In this document: positions 16,958-24,076 of the stretch, piece by piece
Position numbering within the stretch: position 1 is the first letter of the stretch
How the letters are laid out: every line of letters begins with the position of its first letter
Source: IDS-8 sp964491485
GTDB taxonomy: Bacteria > Pseudomonadota > Gammaproteobacteria > Steroidobacterales > Woeseiaceae
Assembly (NCBI GenBank): GCA_964491485.1
Contig: CAZBGV010000024.1
Span: 1 to 40,155, forward strand
Length of the DNA stretch: 40,155 bases
Reading direction: 5' to 3'
Translations under genes and position numbers: made by a program
The notes under the pieces: generated by a model
Told to the model about the DNA's origin: nothing
The model's input: the letters and a program-made list of their open reading frames with translations, nothing else
The model's database searches: none

Positions 16958-18907
16958 ATGCGTTCCAGGCTTCTGATTCTCATCGCCGCCGCCCTGGCCG
17001 CCGGTTGCTCGCGTGAGAGCACCCCGCCCGCCGACAGCGCGCCCCCGCCGGCTGCCGATCAGGCCAGCAGCGCGCCCGTCGCCGAGTACGACTCGCTGTC
17101 GTACGCCGAGCCGGACGAGGTCCGGATCGAGGAGCTCGCGCTCGAGCTCGAGCTCAGCTTCGATGAGAAACAGCTCGCCGGCAGCGCTACTTACCGCCTC
17201 GACTGGCGCGATCCCGCGGCCACGGAGCTGGTACTCGACACCCGCGACCTGGCGATCCGGGAGGTCCAGGCCGAGCAGCCCGACGGGACGTGGGTGCACC
17301 TGGAGTATTCCCTCGCCGACGCGGTGGAACCGCTCGGCAGCAAGCTCAGCATCGACGCGCCCGGGCAGCCGGAGCGGATCCGGGTGAGCTATCGCACCTC
17401 GCCGGAGGCTTCCGGCCTGCAGTGGCTGACACCGGCGATGACCGAAGGCGGCAAGCAGCCGTTCATGTTCAGCCAGTCGCAGCAGATTCACGCGCGCTCG
17501 TGGGTGCCGCTGCAGGACACCCCAAGGGTGCGCTTCACGTATACCGCGCACGTCACCGCGCCCGAGAACGCGATGGTGCTGATGAGCGCCGACAACGATC
17601 CCGGCGCGGAACGGGACGGCGACTACCGCTTCGAGATGCCGCAGCCGATCCCGTCCTACCTGCTCGCCATCGCCGCCGGCGACCTGGTTTTCGAGCCGAT
17701 CAGCGAGCGCAGCGGCGTGTGGGCGGAACCGGCGATGGTCGAGAAGGCGGCCGCCGAGTTCGCCGACACGGAGCGCATGATCCAGGTCGCCGAAGAGCTG
17801 TACGGCCCGTACCGCTGGGGGCGCTACGACATGCTGGTGCTGCCGCCGTCGTTCCCGTACGGCGGCATGGAAAACCCGCGGCTCAGCTTCATCACGCCGA
17901 CAGTGATCGTCGGCGACAAATCGCTGGTGGCATTGATCGCGCACGAGCTGTCGCACAGCTGGTCCGGCAACCTGGTGACGTTTTCCACACCCAAGGACGC
18001 GTGGCTGAACGAGGGCGTCACCAGCTACGTGGAGAACCGCCTCGTCGAGGCGCTGTACGGCAAGCAGCTGGCGGACATGGAGTTCGTGATCGCGCGCAAC
18101 GCGCTGCGCGAGAGCCTCGCCGACCTGCCCGAGCAGGCGCGCGCGCTGGCCGTACGCCCGGAGGTCAAGGTGAAGGCCGACGACCCGCTGAGCGAAGTCG
18201 CCTACGACAAGGGTGCGTGGCTGCTGGCATTCCTCGAAGAGCGTTTCGGCCGCGCCGCGTTCGACGAGTTCCTGCGCGGTTACTTCGATCATTTCGCATT
18301 CCAGTCGATACCGACCACGCGCTTTATCGAGTACACGCAAGCCAACCTGCTCGACCGGTACCCGGGCAAGGTGACGCGCGAGGAGCTCGAGGAGTGGATC
18401 TACGGCACCACCATTCCGGAGTCGGCGCCGCAGGTCGTGTCCGAGCCGCTGCAGGCCGTCGATGCCGTGCGCGCGGCCTGGCTGGCCGACGGCACCCTGC
18501 CGGACAGCGCCGTCACCGAGGCCTGGAGCACCCAGGAGTGGCTGCACTTCCTCGACGGTCTGCCGAAGACGCTGGGCACGGAACAGCTGAGCGCGCTGGA
18601 TGAGGCTTACAAATTCACCGGCACCGCGAACGGCGAGATCGCGATGCGCTGGTATCCGCGGACCGTGCGCAGCGGTTACGCCCAGGCGAACGAGGCGATG
18701 GCCGCGTTCCTGAAGAAGATCGGCCGGCGCAAGCTGATCATGCCGACCTACGAAGCGCTGGTGAAAACGCCGGAAGGGCTGGCTTTGGCGAAGCAGGTGC
18801 TCGCCGACGCCCGCCCGGGCTACCACCCGATCACCACCGGCTCGGTCGAGGAAGTGATCGCGGAGGCCGAGGGCAAGGGAGGGGCACAGGGCGCCAGCGC
18901 GCACTGA
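16958..18907 (+). CDS. M1 family peptidase lipoprotein (leukotriene A4 hydrolase-like)
   Basis: 649 residues. A lipobox LAAGC (Cys17) follows a short hydrophobic signal, so the enzyme is probably membrane-anchored in the periplasm. The linker at residues 20-45 is Pro/Ala-rich. The N-terminal beta domain is followed by the catalytic domain with GGMEN (302-306), the zinc site HELSH (329-333) and zinc Glu352 in WLNEG. The C-terminal helical domain (about 510-620) resembles the LTA4H C-terminal domain, with RYPGKVTREELEEWIYG at its start. Role: periplasmic aminopeptidase releasing amino acids from small peptides (family inference). The ATG has GGGGAG six bases upstream. Single gene, between the oxidase operon and the HNH gene. 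Distinct from the M1 fragment at the left edge. Confidence 0.94.
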   Translation: MRSRLLILIAAALAAGCSRESTPPADSAPPPAADQASSAPVAEYDSLSYAEPDEVRIEELALELELSFDEKQLAGSATYRLDWRDPAATELVLDTRDLAIREVQAEQPDGTWVHLEYSLADAVEPLGSKLSIDAPGQPERIRVSYRTSPEASGLQWLTPAMTEGGKQPFMFSQSQQIHARSWVPLQDTPRVRFTYTAHVTAPENAMVLMSADNDPGAERDGDYRFEMPQPIPSYLLAIAAGDLVFEPISERSGVWAEPAMVEKAAAEFADTERMIQVAEELYGPYRWGRYDMLVLPPSFPYGGMENPRLSFITPTVIVGDKSLVALIAHELSHSWSGNLVTFSTPKDAWLNEGVTSYVENRLVEALYGKQLADMEFVIARNALRESLADLPEQARALAVRPEVKVKADDPLSEVAYDKGAWLLAFLEERFGRAAFDEFLRGYFDHFAFQSIPTTRFIEYTQANLLDRYPGKVTREELEEWIYGTTIPESAPQVVSEPLQAVDAVRAAWLADGTLPDSAVTEAWSTQEWLHFLDGLPKTLGTEQLSALDEAYKFTGTANGEIAMRWYPRTVRSGYAQANEAMAAFLKKIGRRKLIMPTYEALVKTPEGLALAKQVLADARPGYHPITTGSVEEVIAEAEGKGGAQGASAH

Positions 18908-18961
18908 CTGCCGGGATCCCTGACACGTTGCCAAAATTCCTTCCATTACGAGGATTTACGG

Positions 18962-18990
18962 TTGTTCGAATACGTATAACTGGCTATAAT
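18962..18990 (+). promoter_or_regulatory. Putative strong sigma70 promoter of the HNH endonuclease gene
   Basis: A perfect -10, TATAAT, at 18985-18990 and TTGTTC (3 of 6) at 18962-18967 are spaced by 17 bases. The predicted transcription start falls at about 18997, at the edge of the LexA-type box. The region is markedly AT-rich compared with its surroundings. Confidence 0.7.
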
Positions 18991-18997
18991 CACAGCA

Positions 18998-19013
18998 CTG
19001 TTTAATTAAACAG
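18998..19013 (+). promoter_or_regulatory. LexA (SOS) box
   Basis: CTGTTTAATTAAACAG is a perfect 16-base palindrome matching the gammaproteobacterial LexA consensus CTGT-N8-ACAG, with an all-A/T centre as in strong E. coli sites. It lies 7 bases after the -10 hexamer and its right end overlaps the AGGAGG ribosome site (19012-19017), 9 bases before the ATG. A repressor bound here would block transcription at its start. Confidence 0.72.
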
Positions 19014-19022
19014 GAGGGCGCT

Positions 19023-20468
19023 ATGAACACTCATCCGATGGCCCGTGCTGCCGACGACCGAGCCGTTTTCACCGACCGCCACGCCTCCATCGACGAGCTC
19101 GACCGCGCCATCCTCGAGCTGGCCGTGCAAAGGAATGTCATCGACCACGATTTCCTCGTGCTGGTCCGCCGCTTCGACGAGCGCGCCGGCTGGCTGAAAT
19201 GGAATTTCGAGAACTGCGCGGAGTGGCTGCATTACCGCTGCGACATCTCGAAGGGAGCCGCGCGAGAGCGGGTGCGGGTCGCGCAGGCAATGAAGACGCT
19301 GCCCGCGATCGCCATGGCCTTTGCGAAAGGCCGGCTCTCCTATTCAAAGGTGCGGGCACTGACGCGCGTGGCGACGCCCGCGAATGAAGATGAGCTGCTG
19401 ACCTTCGCTTTGAAGACGACCGCGGCACGGGTGGAGGAACGCTGCCGGGAACTGCGCTGCGGGACGGCGGCGTCGACCGACGATGCCGTGCGCGCGCAGG
19501 CGCGCCGCGCTGCCTGGATCCGTCGGGACGAGGCACGCGGGATGATGGTGCTCACGGTGGAGCTGCCGATCGAGACCGGAGAGCTGGTGGACAAGGCCAT
19601 GGACAAAGCCATGGAAGCCGTGGCGATGTCCGGCCCCGAGTTCAAGGAGGAGAGCTGGGCGGCGCAACGGGCCGATGCCCTGGTGGCGGTGGCCAAGGAT
19701 TACCTCTCAGGCGGCCGGACAGGCGCTTCCGGCACGCCGGATCACTACCAGGTCACCGTGCACGTAGACGAGTCGGCGCTCCGCGGAAACGCGGGTGGCC
19801 GTTCGGGGCTGCCGATCGAAACCGTCCGGCGGATCGCCTGCGACAGTGACCTCGTCGTGCTGGTTGAGGACCGGGAGGGGAATCCGTTGAGCGTCGGGCG
19901 CAAGACCCGGGTCGTGCCGAAGGCGATGAAGCGGGCCTTGTGGGCTCGGGACAAGGGGTGCCGGTTCCCCGGCTGCGGCCGCAAGCGGTACGTCGAGGCG
20001 CATCACTGCGTGCACTGGTCGGCAGGCGGAGAGACGCGGCTCGAGGACCTCGTGCTGCTTTGCACGCAGCATCACCGGCTGCACCACGAAGGCGGCTTCA
20101 CGCTCGAGAAGGATTACCGGGGGCGCTGGTTCTTCCGCAATGCCGATGGGAGGGCGATCCCGGAGTGCGGTTATCGCCCCGAAGACATCACGGATGACAC
20201 TGCCGAGACGGCCGGCGAATACTTCGAGCGCCGCGATTCCGCAGAATCACATGGCGATTCGACGCAAGAGTGCCACGTTCCCGCGGGAACGTCGGGCGGC
20301 TCGATGGAAGAAAGCCACGTTCCCGCGGAAACGTCCGGCGGCTCCGTGGAAGAGTACCGCGTTCCCGCGGGAACGCGTCGTCATGCCGATGGGGTCACGG
20401 TGAACGAGCCGTCGACGGGAGCGTGGATGGTGCGGGATTCCGTGGAGGTGTACCGCTCGGCGGCGTAA
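19023..20468 (+). CDS. DUF222 domain HNH endonuclease, probably SOS-regulated
   Basis: 481 residues. Residues 15-300 form the DUF222 (13E12-type) helical domain (NVIDHDFLVLVRRFDERAGW ... FENCAEWLHYRCDISKGAAR ... AFAKGRLSYSKVRALTRVA). The HNH domain at about 310-365 has zinc Cys residues in CRFPGC, then VEAHHCVHW and LVLLCTQHHRLHHEGGF. The residue normally Asn in DNLVLLC is Asp here (EDLVLLC). The last 70 residues carry a 14-residue repeat (HVPAGTSGGSMEES and variants) encoded by palindromic DNA. Family role: presumed DNA cleavage; targets are unknown. The gene has its own TATAAT promoter, a LexA box and an excellent AGGAGG site. Nothing else in the locus suggests a restriction-modification pair. 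Confidence 0.93.
   Translation: MNTHPMARAADDRAVFTDRHASIDELDRAILELAVQRNVIDHDFLVLVRRFDERAGWLKWNFENCAEWLHYRCDISKGAARERVRVAQAMKTLPAIAMAFAKGRLSYSKVRALTRVATPANEDELLTFALKTTAARVEERCRELRCGTAASTDDAVRAQARRAAWIRRDEARGMMVLTVELPIETGELVDKAMDKAMEAVAMSGPEFKEESWAAQRADALVAVAKDYLSGGRTGASGTPDHYQVTVHVDESALRGNAGGRSGLPIETVRRIACDSDLVVLVEDREGNPLSVGRKTRVVPKAMKRALWARDKGCRFPGCGRKRYVEAHHCVHWSAGGETRLEDLVLLCTQHHRLHHEGGFTLEKDYRGRWFFRNADGRAIPECGYRPEDITDDTAETAGEYFERRDSAESHGDSTQECHVPAGTSGGSMEESHVPAETSGGSVEEYRVPAGTRRHADGVTVNEPSTGAWMVRDSVEVYRSAA
20275..20377. repeat. Array of three palindromes with 42-base period inside the HNH gene
   Basis: Three copies of ACGTTCCCGCGGGAACGT-like palindromes start 42 bases apart: 20275-20292 (perfect, 18 bases), 20317-20334 (one mismatch) and 20358-20377 (CGCGTTCCCGCGGGAACGCG, perfect, 20 bases). 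The spacers are also similar (GGCGGCTC-GTGGAAGA). The period is a multiple of three, so the frame is kept and a 14-residue protein repeat results. Confidence 0.85.
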
Positions 20469-20480
20469 TCTCGCGACCTC

Positions 20481-20502
20481 CGGCGTTTCCGCGGGAACGC
20501 CG
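20481..20502. repeat. Palindromic element just after the HNH gene
   Basis: A 22-base inverted repeat (core TTTCCGCGGGAA, arms CGGCG and CGCCG, one mismatched pair) 12 bases after the HNH stop. It belongs to the same family as the intragenic array. As RNA it would fold into a GC-rich hairpin and may also help end transcription between the converging HNH and TIGR03032 genes. Confidence 0.7.
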
Positions 20503-20544
20503 CTGACCTGGATAAATCGCCTGCGGGGAGTATGTACGATATGT

Positions 20545-21606
20545 CTAAGGCTCCATGGAGAGCACCCTGCGAATTTCGTCGGTCTGCAATCCGATCGCCA
20601 TCGGTCGTATGAAGCCCGGCAGGACGGCTGCGTCGTAGAGCTCCTGAATCATCCCGGTTATGCGGAGCCAATGCACGGCGTCACCCGAGCGCAAATCGAC
20701 GATCAACAATCCGCACCGCGGCTCCGCGCGTTTGCTCGAGAGCTCCAGCTCGAGCCGCAAACCGGAGAACGTGCGGTTGCCGCGTGGCATCGACAGCCCG
20801 ATGATGGCGTAATCGCCGTGGAAGGCGAGGCCGCGCGCGTAGCCGGGACAGAAAACTACTTTTTCGAACTGGCCTCTCTCGCGATCCACGTAGCCGAACC
20901 AGCCGTTCCCTGAATCCAGCAGCCACAGGCGGTCGCGGTAAACCCGCGGTGAATGCGGCATCGACAAGCCCGCGATGACGCGCTTATTCCCGCTGACGTC
21001 GTACACTGCACCGCCGTCGAGGCGGTGGTCTCGCCAGCCATCCGTGACATCGCTCTCGCTGACCATCGTTACGAAGCGAGGCTCGCCGTTCACGACGGCG
21101 ACGCCGTTGAGGTGACAGCGGTCCTCGGCGGCCAGCCTGGAAATGAACGGCGGGCGCCAGAGCGGCCTGAAGCTGTGTGTATCGCTGACCGTCGCCAGGC
21201 AACTGAACAGGGTGTTGGCGAAAATCGGCCGGGAGGCCTCGTCCACAGCGATGTCGTGAACGTCGATGTCACCGGTCGTCCACGCGACCTGCGGCACATA
21301 AAGACGATCGTAACCGTTGAACGTCTGCCCGGCGGAAAGCGAGTTCTCGAAGCGCCAGAGCTGATAGAGCGTGCTCACGTAGAGCGTTTCTGCGCTCACC
21401 GAGAGGCCCATCGACCGGTTGAACGTGCGGTTGAAGATTTCCAGCCGGCCGTTCGGCTGCAGTCCCAGAAAAAACAGCTTGCCGACCTGGTAGGTTGTGA
21501 AGACGAGACTGATGCGCTGCTCGGCGAGCCACGCGGTGAACCCGCGCGAGGTGAGGAACTCGAAACCGTGCTCTTTTTCGGCCGCTGCCGGGGTCGGCTG
21601 CGTCAC
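20545..21606 (-). CDS. TIGR03032 family protein
   Basis: 353 residues. Characteristic stretches: FEFLTSRGFTAWLAEQRISL, VFTTYQVGKLFFLG, RSMGLSVSAETLYVSTLYQLWRF, DIDVHDIAVDE, PLWRPPFISRLAAEDRCHLNG and SPRVYRDRLWLLDSGNGWFG. These match TIGR03032, a family predicted to form a beta-propeller of unknown function, often encoded near large repeat or tetratricopeptide proteins. No signal peptide is seen. The ATG has GGAGG five bases upstream and lies 21 bases after the stop of the FG-GAP/RTX gene on the same strand, so the two are probably co-transcribed. Its 3' end converges on the HNH gene with 76 bases between. Confidence 0.9.
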   Translation of the reverse strand: MTQPTPAAAEKEHGFEFLTSRGFTAWLAEQRISLVFTTYQVGKLFFLGLQPNGRLEIFNRTFNRSMGLSVSAETLYVSTLYQLWRFENSLSAGQTFNGYDRLYVPQVAWTTGDIDVHDIAVDEASRPIFANTLFSCLATVSDTHSFRPLWRPPFISRLAAEDRCHLNGVAVVNGEPRFVTMVSESDVTDGWRDHRLDGGAVYDVSGNKRVIAGLSMPHSPRVYRDRLWLLDSGNGWFGYVDRERGQFEKVVFCPGYARGLAFHGDYAIIGLSMPRGNRTFSGLRLELELSSKRAEPRCGLLIVDLRSGDAVHWLRITGMIQELYDAAVLPGFIRPMAIGLQTDEIRRVLSMEP

Positions 21607-21627
21607 CGGGATCCTCCAGGCTGGTAG

Positions 21628-23949
21628 CTACGGAATGCTGATGCGGGTCTCGCAGTTTTTCGCGGTGTCGCGATGCGCTCCGCCACGGCAGATATCGCTG
21701 CCCGGGCCGCCGTCGGCAGCGTCACGGCCATCGTCGCCCCTCAGCATGTCGTCGCCCTCATCGCCAAACAGTTGGTCGCTGGCGTTGCCGCCTTGCAGGC
21801 TGTCATTGCCGCGGCCGCCGACCAGGAAGTCTCGTCCATCACCGCCGATCAGGGTGTCGTGGCCCCTTTGTCCGAACAGGCTGTCACGGCCGCTCCCGCC
21901 GTAGATGACGTCCTTGCCCCTGCCACCGCAGATCACGTCGTTGCCGCCCTGCCCACGGATCGTGTCATTGCCGGCCAGGGCGTGGATCACGTCGGGACCT
22001 GGAGTCCCGCGAAGATTGTCGTTCCCTTGCGTCCCGACGATGGTAGCGTCGAGGCCCTCACACTGGACGCCGGCGCCCTCCGTCCGGCCGAACACCACGT
22101 AGGTCTCCCCGGCGTAGTCTCGACCGGAACCCGGCTTGGCGAAGAAAGCGCCGACCACGATGTCATCGATGCCATCGCCGTTGAGGTCACCGGCCGCGCT
22201 GACGGAGTGACCCGAGTGATCGTTCGAATCGATGCCGTTCAGAACGAAGCCGGCGCTCCCATCGCCGCCATTCCCCGGCAGCAGGCTCGACAGCTCGAGC
22301 TCGCCGGGAAAATCGCTCGCCGCCTGATCCCGCCCGAACACCAGGTAGCTCTGTCCGGCATAGTGTCGACCGTCCGGATCGGCGTAGCCCGTGCCGATCA
22401 AAATGTCGTCGATACCATCGCCATTGACGTCGCCGGCCGCGCTGGCCGAATCGCCCGAGTTGTCGCGGGGGTCGATGCCATTCAGGACGACGCCCGCGCT
22501 GCCATCGCCGCCGTTCGACGGCAGCAGGCTCGACAGCTCGAACTTGGCCGGGAAACCACCGGCCGTCTGTTCCCGCCCGAACACAATGTAACTCTCCCCG
22601 GCGTTCCTTCGGCCGCCCGGGTCGGCCGTTACAGCGCCGATCAACAGGTCATCGATGCCGTCGCCGTTGACGTCGCCGGCCGCACTGACTTCCCTCCCCG
22701 CGAAATCCGAATTGTCGATGCCATTCAGAACGAAGCCCGCGCTGCCGTCACCGCCGGTCACCGGCAGCAGGCTCGAGAGCTCGAGCTCGGCAGGGAAATT
22801 ACCCGCCGTCCGGGACCGCCCGAAGACGACATAGCTCTGCCCGGCAGCGCTTCGATCGCCCGAATCGGCGTAGAAAGCGCCGACCACGACGTCATCGACG
22901 CCGTCGCCATTGACGTCACCGGCCGCGCTGACCGAGTGACCCGAGCGATCGTAGTCGTCGATGCCATTCAGGGCGAAGCCCGCGCTGCCGTCACCGCCGT
23001 TCTCCCGCAGCAGGCTCGACAGCTCGATCTCGGCAGGGAAACCACCCACCGCCTGGGACCGCCCGAAGACGACATAGCTCTGCCCGGCAGCGCTTCGATC
23101 GCCCGGGCTGGCGGTGCTGGCGCTGACCAGGACGTCATCGATGCCGTCGCCATTGACGTCACCGGCTCCGCTGGCCGTACGGCCCGAGCCATCGAAACGT
23201 TCGATCCCTTTCAGAACGACGCCCGCGCTGCCATCGCCTCCGTTCGCCGGCAGCAGGCTCGACAGCTCGAACTCGGCCGGGAAACCACCGGCGGCCTGGT
23301 CCCGCCCGAACACAATGTAAATCTCTCCTCCGCGGATATACGGATACGAACCATCGAAGGCGGCACGAGCGCCGACCAGAATGTCATCGATGCCGTCGCC
23401 ATTGACATCGCCGGCCGCGCTGACCGAATAGCCCGAGTAGTCAAAGGGGTCGATGCCATTCAGGACGAAGCCCGCGCTGCCATCGCCGCCGTTCGCCGGC
23501 AGCAGGCTCGACAGCTCGAACCTGGCCGGGAAATCACCAGCCATCTGTTCCCGCCCGAATACAACGTAACTCTGCCCGGCTCTGCGTCGACCGCCCGCAG
23601 TGGCATGGTACGCACCGATCAACAGGTCATCGATGCCGTCGCCGTTAACGTCGCCGGCCGCGCTGACGGAACAACCCGAGTAGTTGAAAACGCCGATGCC
23701 ATTCAGGACGAACCCGGCGCTCCCGTCGCCACCGTTCACGGGCAGCAGGCTGGACAGCTCGAGCTCAGGAGGGAAGGGACCCGCCAAGGCCCCCACGCCG
23801 TGTGCAGCCAGTCCGAGAGCGACCAGTCGGGCGGGGATCCGCGGTCGACCGCGCGGCGTTGCCAGAACGCAACGCACTGCCAGCGCAAGAGTGTTCCGCC
23901 GAGGCGGTGGAAAGTGTGACCGTGAGGACGCAGCTCGCTTGCGGCTCAT
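21628..23949 (-). CDS. Secreted FG-GAP (integrin-alpha-like) propeller protein with RTX calcium-binding repeats
   Basis: 773 residues. The start is the ATG preceded by GGGAGGCCTGTC; a longer open frame adds 12 residues without a ribosome site. An N-terminal basic stretch and hydrophobic segment (about 45-60, LVALGLAAHGVGALAGP) suggest export. Seven repeats of about 81 residues follow, each with GGDGSAGFVLNGI, then SVSAAGDVNGDGIDDLLIGA (Ca-binding DVNGDGIDD) and QSYVVFGR, predicting a seven-bladed propeller. The last 130 residues hold RTX nonapeptides (GGDGRDFLVGGRGNDSLQGG type), ending in Cys-containing SDICRGG and NCETRISIP. Role: cell-surface or secreted adhesion-type protein (inference). 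No type I secretion genes are adjacent. Co-directional with TIGR03032. Confidence 0.92.
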   Translation of the reverse strand: MSRKRAASSRSHFPPPRRNTLALAVRCVLATPRGRPRIPARLVALGLAAHGVGALAGPFPPELELSSLLPVNGGDGSAGFVLNGIGVFNYSGCSVSAAGDVNGDGIDDLLIGAYHATAGGRRRAGQSYVVFGREQMAGDFPARFELSSLLPANGGDGSAGFVLNGIDPFDYSGYSVSAAGDVNGDGIDDILVGARAAFDGSYPYIRGGEIYIVFGRDQAAGGFPAEFELSSLLPANGGDGSAGVVLKGIERFDGSGRTASGAGDVNGDGIDDVLVSASTASPGDRSAAGQSYVVFGRSQAVGGFPAEIELSSLLRENGGDGSAGFALNGIDDYDRSGHSVSAAGDVNGDGVDDVVVGAFYADSGDRSAAGQSYVVFGRSRTAGNFPAELELSSLLPVTGGDGSAGFVLNGIDNSDFAGREVSAAGDVNGDGIDDLLIGAVTADPGGRRNAGESYIVFGREQTAGGFPAKFELSSLLPSNGGDGSAGVVLNGIDPRDNSGDSASAAGDVNGDGIDDILIGTGYADPDGRHYAGQSYLVFGRDQAASDFPGELELSSLLPGNGGDGSAGFVLNGIDSNDHSGHSVSAAGDLNGDGIDDIVVGAFFAKPGSGRDYAGETYVVFGRTEGAGVQCEGLDATIVGTQGNDNLRGTPGPDVIHALAGNDTIRGQGGNDVICGGRGKDVIYGGSGRDSLFGQRGHDTLIGGDGRDFLVGGRGNDSLQGGNASDQLFGDEGDDMLRGDDGRDAADGGPGSDICRGGAHRDTAKNCETRISIP
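22085..23790. repeat. Seven tandem repeats of about 243 bases within the FG-GAP gene
   Basis: The ELSSLLP-encoding stretch (plus-strand GCAGGCTCGACAGCTCGA) recurs near 22281, 22523, 22766, 23009, 23252, 23501 and 23744, spacing 243-249 bases. Neighbouring copies are very similar at DNA level, so copy number may vary by recombination. Confidence 0.85.
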
Positions 23950-24039
23950 GACAGGCCTCCCGAGCAATCGAAAGTACCCGGACACAAGCTGGATATAGCC
24001 TATGAATGGCCGTTTCGCACGGGCCGCCCGGCTATGTTC

Positions 24040-24063
24040 CCGGGCGCGCGAGCCGGCGCCCGG
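24040..24063. terminator. GC-rich hairpin downstream of the HD-domain gene
   Basis: CCGGGCGC at 24040-24047 pairs with GCGCCCGG at 24056-24063 across an 8-base loop. It lies 14 bases after the stop of the HD-domain gene and upstream of the FG-GAP gene on the same strand. No T tract follows, so termination would need Rho or the stem alone. Confidence 0.35.
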
Positions 24064-24076
24064 TCGCGGGAGGTGC

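Noticed and set aside
16913..18946. 677-residue open frame opposite the M1 lipoprotein peptidase
   Set aside because: Antisense shadow; no motif, while the plus strand has lipobox, GGMEN and HELSH.
20275..20377. 42-base periodic palindromes considered as a CRISPR array
   Set aside because: Only three units, spacers are themselves similar, and the array lies in frame inside a coding sequence.
22085..23790. Regular repeats considered as a CRISPR array
   Set aside because: Units are about 243 bases, coding throughout and in frame; no short repeats with unique spacers and no cas genes.
21673..23919. 748-residue repetitive open frame opposite the FG-GAP gene
   Set aside because: Its repeats only mirror the 243-base DNA repeats; the minus strand encodes recognisable FG-GAP and RTX motifs with a good ribosome site.
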